64,000 nt of DNA from Tetrastigma voinierianum (Eukaryota > Streptophyta > Magnoliopsida > Vitales > Vitaceae), in contig JAEQBH010000193.1 of the NCBI GenBank assembly GCA_016808115.1, positions 1,798,001 to 1,862,000 of the forward strand, given 5' to 3'. Below are positions 47,702 through 60,394 of this stretch, piece after piece. The notes beneath the pieces are model-generated. The model saw only the letters and a program-made list of their open reading frames with translations. It made no database searches and was not told the DNA's origin. Within the stretch, counting starts at the first letter, position 1. Each line of letters starts with the position of its first letter. A program made the position numbers and the translations under genes.

Positions 47702-50609
47702 TGTAACGCCCAAAAAATACCCTGGAATTTTTATAATAAAAAAATTATTATATATTCCGGGTATAATTGAGCCAACTTGGGTATTTTTCTGAGAATTATT
47801 AGATGAATATTGATTAAATGATTATATGCTAAAATGAGAAATTTATTGAATCCGGAAATAAACCCAAGTGAAAAAGAGAAAATATGGAAATTGTAAAATG
47901 GGGACTTAAGAGTCAATTGTAAATAAGTTTATATGTCTAAGTGAAATTAGGAGAAATAAATGAGCAAGGGGAAAATAATAGAAGACTTAAATGAAAATAA
48001 TAGAGAAATGGAGGGACCTAAATACAAAAAGAAATAAAGAAAAAAGAAGAAAAAAAATAAAGGAAAGGGCATGTGGCATGTAGGAAAGAGGGAGGAAGTT
48101 TCATTTAAATGACGATTAAGGGTGATCCATAAGAAAAGGAAAACGGAGAAAAGATGAGATTTTAGAGAAAAGCTCACTGCCTAGATTTCCTACGACGGCT
48201 CTGGGCGATTTCGGAAGTGAAAGCAAGAGGAAGAGTTCATCCTACGCGACATGGCTTCTGACAGACCGAGTCGGGGGAGAGTTTCAACAAATCCCAGAAG
48301 CAAATCTTCCTACTTTAAGTTTATTTTCACCCAAGGGTCATGCAGGTGGTGGCTTCGTCGCCCTAAGTGGGAATTGCTCAGGTACCAACCACCTAAGTCG
48401 CTTATTATATTATGATAAACGCGACAACCGAACCTTAGAACTGGTTTTTAGGTAGGTAATGGTATGGGAATTTGCAGTGAGTCCTTCGTATAATGTAGTC
48501 ACATCGTTGAAATTGATGTTAGTTTTCACTTCTCAATTCGGACCTCTCAGAGACCAAGTTATGGTCTTTACCCCGACAGTCTAACCCACTGAGAGGTCGT
48601 GTCAGAGGTCAGTCAGAGGTTCTACCGTAGAGGTCGTACCGCTAGAGGTCGCACCCCTGCATAGGTCACTTTGTACCACCGCTAAGTCGTCACTACCGAG
48701 TCGACCTCACGGTGACCTCCAACTTCTAATGTCATAAATTCTTCGTCAACCTCGCTGGTGCTCGAGACTATAGCGGGAAAGCCCATCGAGTCAAGATTTC
48801 ATTCATATGCCCGTGGAGGATAGTGGTCAGCCAGCTCGGCCGTGTCTGGACGATTGGCCAAGTCGTCAAAGATACCGGTTTGACCACGCAGACCTCCAAC
48901 TGGCGTCATAACTCCTTCGTCCGAACTCCGCTTCTGTGTTCTCGGACTCTATGGAAATCCCATCAGCCAAAATTTCATTCATGCCTGCGGAGGATAGCAG
49001 GTCGCCGCCCACCAGGCCCGGGATGCTCGGTTGTCGTCGCCGGGCCGGGTTTGACACAGACCTCCAACTTCTAAGGTCATAACTTCTTCATCCCAATCTT
49101 CGGTGTTCTCGACTCTATGTGTCTATTGAGTAAAAACATCCATATATATATATATATATAGATTGTTGAAATTGAACTCAAATTAAACTCTAAAATCATC
49201 CTAACTAAACCACTACACCTAACGAATAATATTGTTCTTTAATGGTTTTGGAATGTGGCTAACGAGAGGAAAAAAGCCAATCGAGATTGAGATTTCGAGG
49301 ATTGGAATCAAAGTGCAAAGCTTTTTGGGTTTGTTCTATCTTTTCCTATTCTCGTTTCAATATTTGAAATGCTTGTTCTAAATGCATAAGAAAAACATAT
49401 TGAATTGTTTTAAATGATTTGAAGAAATTGATTATAAAATGTTTGCATATGAAAATTGCATGACTATTGAAAGTGAACTATTTACACAAATGTACATATT
49501 GTACCGTACTTTGCTATAAAGGATTTGAACGCCCTTAATAGAATGTTAACCGTTTAGTTTGTATTAAGGATAGATGGATATACCAATAGGGGTCAAAATA
49601 GCGCATCGCGAATCCATCAGACATGTCACCCGAACAAGAAATTTCATCGGGACTGCATTCCGCAGTGTCTCACTAATTGATTTTTTTTTTAACCGCTTAG
49701 CGTACCTCCTTGTACGGACCAGACGTTGTTTATAAAACTTTTTTTTATACCTACTGCAAATTCATGGACCAAAAAGGTTTGACTCTAATATTCATATTAA
49801 AGACATAGGTTAAGTTCATAAGTGGCGTAATCGAATTGAATTGTAGAAGTGAATTGAATTTGACCATAATTGAATTGATTTTTGAGATTGTGAAATATTG
49901 GGAATTGAAAAGCATGTTTACAATTGACATAAAAAGAGCAACTTAGAAATGCATGATTTATTGAATGCAGTGTATTTTGGGATGATCAATGAACTATAAC
50001 TGATTGTATATAAAACAAGTATATGTATTGTATTTACATTGATCATCCATAAATATTTGAAAGTTTTGAATTGTTAAATTGCATGATTTGATTTAAACTG
50101 AAATTGAAGAATGGATTTGTATAGAACCACTAAGCATGAAAATGCTTAGCGTATTGTTTTACCAACGCAAGCAGACCAGTGATAGATGTTGATCGAAAGC
50201 CACTCCAAGATCGAGAGTCAAGTCATAAAGAAGGAACTTTCGGAGTATGCTCCGACATGTGCATTCATTCAATGTTTTCTTTTGAACTTTGATGTTATAA
50301 AAAAAAAAAAAACATTTTGAACTCTGAATATCTATTTTGTGAATCATTCTGAAAAGGTTTGATACGCCATTTTGTAAATGTATTGTATAAAAGTAAATGT
50401 TTATGGGCTTGCCCCAAATTGAAATCGCTTCCGCAAAGATTTGATTTTGAGTGATTGAGTGATAACAGGGCATCCCGGACTCGGTTCGGATCCGCCAAAA
50501 TGGATCAGGCCGGGAAAGGGGTACCACAGTGAATATATCTATGTCATTCAATAGCATGAGTCGTAACTTCTCCCTCTCTTCATTGGACAGGAGAGAACAC
50601 GTAAGTGAA
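47697..50609 (+). mobile_element. LTR-type insertion in pol of element B (family 2)
   Basis: 2903 bp (47702-50604) flanked by the TSD GTGAA at 47697-47701 and 50605-50609. Starts TGTAACGCCCAAAAAATACC. The right end GAACACGTAA is not canonical (CA expected), so the last bases may be altered. Without it, the minus-strand frame around FTWSHSDMVGIN is continuous. It contains a (TA)n run (49142-49160) and GAGGTC-rich DNA (48540-48720) but no coding region. Confidence 0.8.
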
Positions 50610-51440
50610 CTTTTTCAACCCGTTTAATGTTTCTTTTTCCAAGGGATCCACAGCCAGCAGATCCTTTTCTTCCACCCTGATATGGGCGGCGAACTGTGAT
50701 TACTATACGACAGTTTGATCTTCAAGGGGATATCTTTCAGAGCTTTTCTCCTATCTTTGTTCCCACACAAATAGTTGGTAATGTTGTCGTGCGGAGAACT
50801 TATTGCTTAAAAGGTCAACCTGCCCAACGTTAGTCAAATAGCTGACCGTCTAGTGGTAGGTTAAAGGGATAGCTTTCATCGAGTGCAGCTAGGCTTACCC
50901 CATTATGGCGTTGTAAGGCCCCAAGTCTTTGACAATTGAGAATAAAACTTGCTGAGTGACCGGCCCGACTTTTACAATGAGCACGACATCTACGGTAGTT
51001 GCCCCATTAAAACCAAAGAGGATTCACCCGGTTGAGTTCACCGCACCTAAGGAAAGCCTATCCGGCCAAGGCCAGAAGTTGCAACAAGCTCACAGACCGC
51101 TAGGATCTATCAAGCATTCTCGTGCACATCAAAATCAAGTAATACGAGGGTAAGTACCAAAGGCATCATAGCAAGTATAATAATTTTGTTCGGGTTGGCA
51201 GGAGGAAAGGATATGGGGCCATTTATTGGCTTGGTTTCTTCATGTCTGCCTTATGCGTGGATAACATTTACATTTACCCTGGCCTTAATTGTGATGACTC
51301 TCAAGAGCCTTCCTTTGTCGGGCGCCGACCGATATCGGGTCATCGGGACGGTCACTAAGATATAGCTTTATGATGGGTCCGATTTTGACCTGGATTCATC
51401 GGTTGGCTGTGATTATGTTCGCAGCTTGCCTTGATTCCAC
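50610..51440 (-). pseudogene. Protease region of element B
   Basis: Minus-strand remnants corresponding to the Tat protease: FPPANPN (about 51200), a badly decayed active-site stretch, and GPYNAIMG near 50910. The catalytic D-S/T-G could not be read in one frame. The identification rests mainly on the collinear copy in element C. Confidence 0.6.
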
Positions 51441-53010
51441 CCCTTGGTTGGGTTCTTTGATATACCTCCTTAGGTGTCCCGGTTTGATAAGCTTTTCCAC
51501 TAAGAACTTTAGGCTTTGGCACCTATCGGTCTCATGCCCATTATCTCTATGATAATCTCACCACAAGGATTTATTTCTTTGGGAGGGATCCGTCTGGATC
51601 GATGCAGGCCATTTAAACTCTGGCAAGTCGCGAATGATATGTAATGACCTCTCATAAGAGATGTTAAGGGGGGTGAACTATGGGAGCTCTTTTTTTTTTT
51701 TTTTTTTTCTGTGATTGATCACGAGACTGCTTTCAGTCTCTACTCTGACCTTCCTTGAATTTGGACAGCTTCTTCCCAAGCAGCTTATTTCCATCGACCA
51801 GCTGGCTTGTAATCATGACAGCCTGGGTTATGGCACGAATATTGTCCTCTAGCATTGAGTATCTATTAGCCCGCTTGTATAATTCTTCCATTTTCAATAG
51901 TGGATCAAAAGATAGTGACTAGAAGAAAGAAGTAGATGGCCCAAAGCTTCTCCTAAAGTTTTGGAGGATTGCATCCATGTTATACGATTCTAACTGTTGG
52001 AGGGCTTGCCCGAACCTCCTGGTGAAGTCTTAAATAGACTATTTTTCCTACTTGAGAATAGTTTGTAAGGAGTTGATATTCCTCTTTTGTCGCACCGAAC
52101 AAAGATACTACGATACGAATGCCACCCATAGTTCATTGAACTAGTTTATTGAGTTGCGTAGGAGCTTAGAAACTGTGCTACAATAGTGCCTCCCGCAACC
52201 AACGAATACTTTGCACAATATTCCGCCAGCGCTCTGTGCATTTAGTATCATTGCCTGGTTATAGTGGAGCATATGATCGTAAAGGTTGGCGGGTGCCATC
52301 GGCTACTGTGAAAGTCGGTATGAAAACCTATGACGACGCCAGAATAAGAATGTGATGCCCTTAAGGGTGATTAGAGCATGCTCATCGCTTGGCGAATCGT
52401 ATACAGCGACATGTAGAACGCTGGTCTCGCATCAAAGCGCGTGGATGTACAAGCAAAGATCGATGGCATCATGCCGCCAGGGCAATACCGATGGCAGATC
52501 ATGCCGCGGACAATATCGGGTGGCATCGCACTTTGGGTAATACGACATCGCCCGGGGTGGCTCGAATCGTCGTTCGCCTCACCGCCTCATCTTACCTCAG
52601 GATGCACCACTAACGACATATCACTCGGCTGCAGGACGGAAGGCCTCTCAGGCGATGAAGCCTGTGCTCCTCGAAAGCATCCTCAGCACAGTACACTCGT
52701 TAAGGTGAGAACTTCGAGGACAACTCATCATCCGCCGATATCGATTATCGCCGTGAAATCAGCAATTCTTCCCTTATCGCGGGCGGTCGAAGCGCAAATG
52801 ACCGATCTCTTGTACACTTTTCCAAGATCGTTGCTTTTCTCTATCTGGGCCTGCAACTAGTCATTCTCCCATTGCAACACTCGGGTGGCCTCAAAAATTC
52901 TTCATCCGCCTCTTGCTTACTCCTCTCCTCGCTTTCCTCTCCATGTCCTCGCCCACGGAGAATTGGAGGAATTGGTCCTCTAGCGATTGGATCATCGGAT
53001 TGGTTGACAT
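51440..53010 (-). pseudogene. gag of element B
   Basis: ATG at 53010 begins MSTNPMIQSLEDQFLQF, as in A and C. Further blocks: SPGGSGKPSNS (about 52000), LNISYERSLHIIRDLPEFKW (51680-51600) and DYHRDNGHETDRC near 51530, the Cys/His block with its first Cys codon lost to a stop. Between 52380 and 52860 frames change often and CpG is high. Confidence 0.75.
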
Positions 53011-53135
53011 TACGACTGCCTCACACGAATCCGACGTGGAAAAAGGAATCGACAAAGGTTTAGGTGAAGAAGGGCTACTAGACAATCGATGGAGCCAAGC
53101 CCTTGTAGCCTGTAGACAAGACTTTCTGTTTGTTT

Positions 53136-53153
53136 CCCACAGACGACGCCAAT
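53136..53153 (-). other. Primer-binding site of element B
   Basis: Minus strand ATTGGCGTCGTCTGTGGGAA right after the 5' LTR, close to the TGGCGCCGTCTGTGGGAA consensus I know for Tat elements (C to T at one CpG). Confidence 0.85.
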
Positions 53154-53760
53154 TATTGTTACTTTGATTGTCGTAGCCTTCGAGCATCAGCGGTGCAATG
53201 TGAACTTGCAAAAAAGGTGATTCAACGACGGTGTGCCAACCATTTCTCCAATGATTAAGTCAGCGAAAAACGCAGAAGAAGAAGCAGAGAGTTTTTGCCC
53301 AATTCGAATGCCCTTACCTCGTGAGAGATCTCCCCGATTTATAAGGCGTTGTTTGCCAATCTTCCCTTAATTTTAGGAATAAAATCTCTTAATTTTAGGG
53401 ATAAAATATGTTCTTTCTTATCAAAGATTAATATTTCGAAAAATAAGGGATTTGGAAACTGGGAATCCCATTGATAAATATCTCTTTTGCATATTTTCTG
53501 CTTTCATATGCTTATCCATAACGAACTTCCTATACGCGGTAGGGTGGCCGGCTGGGGGACTTGAAACCCTAGACAGGCCGCCATGAAGTGAGTCTTTAAT
53601 AGGACACTCTGACTTTCTTAGATGAGCTTTAAGATTCTCCCATTTGGTTAGTTCCCTCATAGTTTTAATATGGTAAGTGGGTCTGACCCGTTTCATGATG
53701 AGGGCCAAGCGGGTCATGGGCCCATCGAATAGTGGGTCTACGTCTAAAAACCATGGTACT
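53154..53760 (-). repeat. 5' LTR of element B
   Basis: Plus strand TATTGTTACTTTGATTG to AAACCATGGTACT; matches the 3' LTR at 40893-41476. The outer tip (expected TACA) is deleted together with part of the TSD. It has an extra 23-bp direct repeat around CTTAATTTTAGG (53364-53405). Confidence 0.9.
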
Positions 53761-55980
53761 GCCCAGCTACACCCTTCTAACAAGCTCATCACATTATTGA
53801 GAATTCCAGTCAATTAAGGCATTTTAAAAGAAAAACATCAAATCCGAGATAATAATCTTATTGATAAACACAGAACAACCTATCAGTTTCAAGAAAACCA
53901 TGACAAAGCATAACCCAGAAACACCATTGAGTTCAATCGACCGGCTTCGGATAATCAGTTTTTTTTTTTTTCCTTTTTCTCTATAAGCAATTACTTTTCC
54001 GGTAACATTGCTTTTCATCAGAACCAGAAGAAAAATAACTCTAACCAACAATCAAATATCAATATGTGAGGGAAAATCTAAAAGATTAAGTGGACCAACT
54101 GTGCTTTCTTTTTCACTTTTTATCTTAGCAAGGGAGTAATAGAGTGCATCTGGAATGTCTAGTATGGGTTACAACTGTTTGGCTATCTGTTGGTACAGCT
54201 TATCCATGGATGCTTCCATTATTGCAGACGCGAATGTAGTCCCTTGCTTTTGTGGAAATTTGGACTGGTACCATGACATTTTTGTATTTCAATGGGGTCT
54301 TTTTTTTCCTCTCTAAATTTAAAAGAAAAATAATTTAGTAAAAATTTTCAAATTCCCCCAAGTTATACCATCCATGAGAATCAAGTCATATCACCACACA
54401 AGCCTTGGAATTCAATTCAGAGTTGCATATGCAAATCTTTTCCAGTTAGAATTAGTGTAGGGAATCACTCACTTGTGTGGCTTAAAAGTGAGCACAAATC
54501 TTCAAAAGGAACTTAGTTATGAAAGAAAATTCCATGATAAGGATTAAGGAAAGGAACCAAAGAAAAGAGAGAAAGCTGGGGACGGAAAAAGGGTTGTAAT
54601 TGGGAAGCAAGTGAGCAACAACTCAGGCCCCCACTTTCTCCACTAAAATGCCTCTGCATTTGCTTTCCCAGTTTCCATGATCATTATATAAAGGTAAGGC
54701 CCTTCACCCTGGGTGGTTTACCTAACATGTGCTTTTGACACTAGATCCTTATTGTGTTTTTAATCAAAATCAACTCTATTGGATCCTCCGAAGTCAATTA
54801 ATGAAACCAGTTGACTTGGTCACATTATATATACATTTATATGTCTATGGGCTTTGCAAAAGTCTCTCTGTATGTACTAATTACTAATCTTTTTGAAGCA
54901 CAATGGCCATTGCTTTGTTTTTAAATTTTCTCAAATTAAACCTAGTTTCCAGCATGACATGGTGGTTGATCAGTGCCAAGGCTTTGATCAGTGACAATAG
55001 TCCTTTTTCCTAATCTCATATAGATTTTTATGGACTGTCAGTTAATTAATATTCCTGTAGGAAAGTGGTGGCAGGATGAGGACACAGAATGATAGAAAAA
55101 TGTCAAAAATGTGGGGCTTATGGAAAACCTTTTGTAGCACCAAGCGTTCACATTTTTATACAAAAATAAGAAGCTGGCACTAGGACCATGCGTTCCCTTC
55201 AAGGGAAAGTCTGCTCCCATAATAAGTAGCAGCTGCAGCAACATCACACACACACATATATATATATATATAGGTGAGCAGGCAGAGTTTCTTGCGGTTC
55301 CACCATAATAAAAAGATGTAAAATTGATGAAAACATAGTGGCTGCTGAGGTACAAGTGTAATCAAAATTAAAGTGGCACCCAACCATCCCCACGCTTTCC
55401 CCACTTCCAAAATAAAGAAATAAAATTAAAAAATAAGGAAAAAGGAAAAGGAAAAAAAGGGAAAAAAGAATAAAGAAAAAGAAAAGAAAAGAAAACGATT
55501 ACTAAGTTAAACTCCTCCATTGTAACAAATCAGATATTATGTCAATGTCGATCTAATATAAAACAGTCATTTTCAACTCCAATTTGCGGTTGGCTTTTAG
55601 CCTCCTTTATGTGATAACATCTTCATAGAGAGAATGTCCATAAGGACCCCAAATGTTCTTCAGGTTAACATAGTCCCTTCACCAGTTCACCTAATCCTTA
55701 AGCAACAATAAGAAGAACAAGAATTAATCATTTTAAAAAGTGGGTTAAGTGCTGAAGATCTGTTTGATATCATGACAGCTTTAATCAAAGGGAGAGGATG
55801 GGAGAAAGGCGAGAGTCACGAGTTGATGAAGACAAACTCTGTTGCCTGTCATTTCTATTAGTCTTTGAAGATGCTCATGACTTTTATAAGGGAGGTTGGA
55901 GGGATTATCAAGCACTTATGATTTAACCCCGTCCATAAGTAAGAGAAACAACACTCTTGCTTTCCAATGAATTGTGTTTT
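53761..55980. other. Intergenic DNA
   Basis: No gene recognised. A TATATAAA stretch near 54684 and another at 54829 could be promoter-like but lead to no ORF. A (CA)n-(TA)n microsatellite lies at 55244-55273, and A/G-rich DNA at 55420-55495. Confidence 0.5.
55244..55273. repeat. (CA)n(TA)n microsatellite
   Basis: Six CA units followed by about ten TA units. Confidence 0.95.
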
Positions 55981-56275
55981 GGTTTATTGATTCGAGAATA
56001 ATTACAAAGATAACATAAAGAATGCAAAATATATAATTCAATACAGTTTTATAGAAAATAATTATGTTTCAAGATGGTAGGTAATACATATGTATTACCT
56101 TGTTAAACTGTAGGTACTACCTTGACATTATTTATTATGGTAGTACCTATAATTTATTAAGGTAGTACTTATGTACTATCATACTTGAAATGAAATTGTT
56201 TTCTATGAAATTGTATTAAATAATATATTTACATTTTTTATGCCATTTTTGTAATTATTCCTAAATCAATAAACT
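55981..56275. mobile_element. Fold-back MITE-like element
   Basis: The whole 295 bp is an imperfect inverted repeat. The left arm begins GGTTTATTGATTCGAG and contains AGAATAATTACAAAGAT. The reverse complement of the right end reads AGTTTATTGATTTAGGAAT and ATTACAAAAATGG. The arms are about 95 bp, and the centre has inverted GTAATAC and GTAGTAC motifs. No TSD could be fixed and there is no coding capacity, as expected for a MITE. Confidence 0.7.
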
Positions 56276-56669
56276 AAATTTCTTGGAGTCAAAGGCGCTA
56301 TGTTTGGATGGAGCTTGGAATTGATACATTTGAATGTCTTGTTGATGGTAAATTCATCAACGCCAGTGAGGTCGTCCTAGGATTTAGTTTAGTGGGCAAT
56401 ATATTGTGACATGATAAGAAATATATCAAGTAAAAAACCAGCCAAAAAAAAAGTAGAACCCACAATGGAAGTGAAGGATGACGAGGATGATATACTGTCA
56501 TACAGTAATATTCTCATTTTTAACCCCCTAACCTCTCAAGTCAAAGGTAAAAGGGAAATGTTTGATTAAATAAAGGCATTAATGAAAAGGGTTCTTCGTT
56601 TATTGTCCAATGAGGTCCCCTTAGCTGGTTGGTTCGCCAATTACCAAGTACCAAACATAAATGTTGAGA

Positions 56670-57000
56670 CAAGCTTCTATGTAGATAATAATAATTCAAG
56701 AACTAAAAGATAAAGAATAACTCACACAAAAATACGAGAGGATTTAACGTAATTAGGTTAACCATGTTTATATCCACAAATGAGAGAGAATTTTTTCACT
56801 ATACGATAGAAAATATTATAAAGATAGAAACAACATACAATTGAGTTATTGAAACATTCTATGTTTTCCCATTCCTTGTATCCATACCCTGAACTACGAA
56901 GTCCCTCGCTTCATCAGGTATCACTGTTCTTCTTCATATCTCTATACACCTCGTATAGCCTTTACAAACCCATCTCTCTTATAATTTTTCTCTCCTTATG
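56670..57000. repeat. Dispersed repeat, copy 1
   Basis: Sequence around CACTATACGATAGAAAATAT (56797-56816) with AACAACATACAA after it recurs at the window's right end (63950-63993). Upstream parts (GAGAGGATTTAACGTAATTA) resemble repeats I know to be common in plant genomes. Class unknown. Confidence 0.6.
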
Positions 57001-57314
57001 ATCTAGAATATTTGTAGTAATATTCTTAAATATTTTATTTATTTTATAAGGAAACCTAATATTATAATAATATAATGACTTAAGAATTTTCTTATAAAAT
57101 ATTGAGAATCTTGTGTTTGTCTATGTCAATAAGAAAATTTTAGAAAAATTAAAAATAAGATTGACTTTTACATTGTTTAGGCTAGTGTTATAAAAAATAA
57201 TTAAGAATCTAGTAAAAATGCAATGATGACCTATGGAAACCCAAAATACCCCTTCAACTAAACTTTTCCTAATTTTTTGTACATTTTTGTATTTTTTAGT
57301 CCTCTACTTTCTCC

Positions 57315-57326
57315 TATATATATATA

Positions 57327-57367
<41 letters not shown>
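57315..57367. repeat. (TA)n microsatellite
   Basis: TA units with one phase break (ATTATA) at about 57332. Confidence 0.95.
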
Positions 57368-57373
<6 letters not shown>

Positions 57374-57742
57374 AAACCATATTACCCAAGTTCGCCATTA
57401 TAAACTGTGATATTTTATTTTTACAACTAAATAAGCAAATTATTTAATTATTTATCATATATTTTTTTAAAGATATATATAAAAGTAAATTATAAAATAT
57501 AATGATGACAAAAAAAAAAAAAAAACCCAAAATACCTCTGTAGCACATCCTACCATCATCTGCCTCCTACTCCCCTCCCAAAATACCACTCTTTTTTCTC
57601 TTTAAAAAAACCCTAAATGCATATTTCACCTTTGTCTTCTTCCCCCATTTTTTGTTATCGTGAATTGGACACGTGTACGAAAAAAAAAGTAGTGAAGAGA
57701 TAAGAGGATTTCCTCAGTGACAACATCGTTTGCTACCAGAAA

Positions 57743-58249
57743 TGCCAGAGGCTAGAGTTGGAATCTGTCGAAAAGTCTGATTTCTTTGAATCCTTGCCAG
57801 ATGATCTCCTTATTTCTATTCTCAGCAAACTTAGATCTTCTGCTGGATATCCTTCATATTTCATCAATGTTTTGCTTAGCTATATGATTGTTCTTCTCCA
57901 TTTTATTGACATCATTTTCATTTTTGCCTTTGTCGGAGATTAAGTAATCCGACATCTCGTCATATTCTTGAAAGGAACCTTCAATTTTTGTTGCCTTTGA
58001 TGGATGGACTTGTTTTTGGATTTGTGCAAACCTTTTTTTCTGTTTGGAACTCTAGAAAAAAAGAGTGCTTGTGAAATAAATTTATGTTCTTTTTACTATA
58101 TGTCGTTTGAAAGGGCTGACTTTGTTGATTTTTTTGAAACAAATGAATTAGATTTTCATTCTTTAGTGCTATCAAAAGCTTCTTTGAAATCACTTGCCAT
58201 TAAAGTGAAGAGCTGGTTGAAGTCAACTCACCGATTCTTGAAACTTTGA
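57743..58249 (+). pseudogene. F-box/MYND/SEL1-type protein, N-terminal fragment
   Basis: Two blocks match the F-box protein family that in full length carries an F-box, SEL1-like repeats and a MYND zinc finger (At1g67340/At5g50450 type); F-box proteins select substrates for SCF ubiquitin ligases. Block 1 (57773-57870): SDFFESLPDDLLISILSKL, then GYPSYFINVL. Block 2 (58144-58246): LDFHSLVLSKASLKSLAIKV, then HRFLKL, ending in TGA where relatives continue (C/R)ADAGN. The 270 bp between has stops and may be an intron. No SEL1 or MYND part follows. I take it as a truncated gene copy. Confidence 0.72.
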
Positions 58250-58710
58250 GATAAAACTAATATATTTTGTAGGTTATTAATGTACAACTGTTTGGTCTTG
58301 ATTTTAGCTTATGAATATGTTGTATCAAACAACATAACTGAAAATTAACAAACATTCATAATGTATTTCAATCTATATTAACAAACTTTCAACAAGTCCA
58401 CATGGCATGTTGGTAAGTCAATTACTTATTTTATTAGAAAATTGGCCCCAAATGTTATGTACTCCCATAACATTTGGTATACTAGATGAGTATCCTCGTT
58501 TTCACAATTGATACTACCATAACATACTGGGGGTACAACCATAACATATCGGGGGTATTACCCGATACTACTATAACAAACATTTGCATAAAACCTTCGA
58601 CTCTCTCTTTTGTTTCCATTTTGGAGTTCGTGAAAGGAAAACTCAACTTAAACACCAACACAACCAAGCAATTAGTACACTTGGTCCTACAATCAAATTT
58701 TTAGCAAATA

Positions 58711-59946
58711 TGTGAGAACTAATTGCCATTAAATGACATATGGTTAGATTCTAGACTCAAAGATATTTCCGTAGAGTCCGAGAACACGTAACTCAGAGTT
58801 CGGACAAAAAAGTTATGGCCGATTGAAGTTTGGAATAAAATTCAGGAGCAAGCTCTGTGAAATTTCGCTGCCCTTGCGAAATTTTTTCGCAAGGGTTACG
58901 AAATTTCACAACTCTTGTGAAAATTTTCGCAAGTTTGTGAAACTTTCCTGCATTATTTGTTTTCGTTTTCTTTTCCTTTTTTTCATGTTTTATCCACTTG
59001 AAAATAGTTAGCCAACACTAAATCAATCCATTTGTGGTTCATAATAGAACACACATGTAGTAGTCCATTTACAATCAGATTCTGATCATTTAAACCAATC
59101 CATTTTTGGCTCAAAACATAGTACAAACAGAAGAAAATCAGTCGGTCATTCTAGGGTTTCGGTTTAGGGTTCATTTCTACCCGAATACAACTAGATTTCC
59201 GAGGTTTAGACTGGATCTACTCTTACCTTGAAAGAAGAAATGAAAACCCTAGTTTTTGCTTGACCTAGCCGAAACTTTTTTACCAATCCAAAAACAAACG
59301 AATACCAACCAACAAAACACTTTGAAATCTAACCCAATACAACCCCAAAACTTGTTTAAAACCAATAAAAACACTTTTTATCCAAATGTGGGGTTTTTTA
59401 CCAACCCGAACACAACAAAAAGGGGTTAGGGTTTAGTTTTTCTTACCTCAAAACCTTTGATTCTTAAGCATTATAGCTTCCTCCTTCTTCTTGATCACTT
59501 TTTCCTTGATTCACCTAGAGCAAAAATCACCCATCAACTCCCTTCCTCACTCAACCGAACATCTAGCCTTTCTCTTTTTCTCTCCCTTTTTGACGAATGA
59601 GAGTTATAGCCCCCCAAGACCACATTTTGGTCTTAATACCCTATTCTTCATAAGGCCTTGTTTGGCTAGCCCACTAATCCCTATTTTCTCATTTTTTCAT
59701 TTTAACTCTTCATTCACTTTCATTTTCCACTTCCATTTCATTTCATTTTCATTTTAACATTTACACTCATTTATGATCCTTAGGTCCTCATTTGACATTT
59801 TTACCAAATTTATTTGGCTCCTGTAAAATTTTCGGGTTTTTATTATTTTTCGTTTTTAGTCATTTAAACGCCGAAAAAATATAATTTAATTTATTTTACA
59901 CCCTGAACATGTTATAAAACTTTTAGGGTATTTTCAGATCGTTACA
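58711..59946 (-). mobile_element. LTR-type insertion, family 2, reverse orientation
   Basis: On the minus strand it starts TGTAACGATCTGAAAATACC (at 59946) and ends TTAGTTCTCACA (at 58711). Flanking AATAT occurs on both sides but overlaps each end by one base, so the exact borders are uncertain. 1236 bp, shorter than its relatives, perhaps internally deleted. It carries a GTTCTCGGACTCTA block also present at 48936-48955. Confidence 0.65.
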
Positions 59947-60394
59947 ATATTACCATAATATACTAGAGATACTACCATAGCATACTAAAGGTACTTCCAT
60001 AACATACTAGGGGTACTACCTAGTACTACCATAATAAAATTTTGAAAAAACCTCATACAAATATGAACAATGAGTAGTTATTTCATATGCATGGTCATAA
60101 TGAATTAAGACAACATAACTAAAATTAACAAACATTCATAATGTATTTCAATCTATATTAACAAACCTTTAACGAGTCTACATGGAATGTTGGTAAGAGA
60201 CATGATGTCAATTACTTCTTCTATTTGAAAATTGGCCTCAAATGTTATGTACTCCCATAACATTTGGTATATTGGACGAGTACCCTCGTTTTCGCAATTG
60301 ATACTACCATAACAGATTGAGGGTACAACCATAACATACCGGGGGTATTACCCAATACTACCATAACAAACATTTGCATAAAATCCATAGAAAA

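Larger units (their letters stand above)
40888..53760 (-). mobile_element. Element B: near full-length Tat-type Ty3/gypsy retrotransposon
   Basis: 12868 bp (40893-53760) on the minus strand: 5' LTR (53760-53154), primer site, gag (from 53010), protease, insertion (50604-47702), RT, RNase H, second RNase H, integrase (stop before 44621), 40-bp tandem repeats, antisense ORF (plus strand 42053-43805), polypurine tract, 3' LTR (41476-40893). The low-side TSD is ATGCC at 40888-40892. On the high side the junction GGTACT/GCCCAGC lacks about six bases, which removed the LTR tip and the first TSD bases, leaving GCC. This is the most complete Tat copy in the window but is full of stops. Confidence 0.93.

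Noticed and set aside
52389..52860. CpG-rich overlapping plus-strand ORFs (up to 139 codons)
   Set aside because: They are opposite to the gag of element B, and the CpG-rich bias of that gag region explains the lack of stops.
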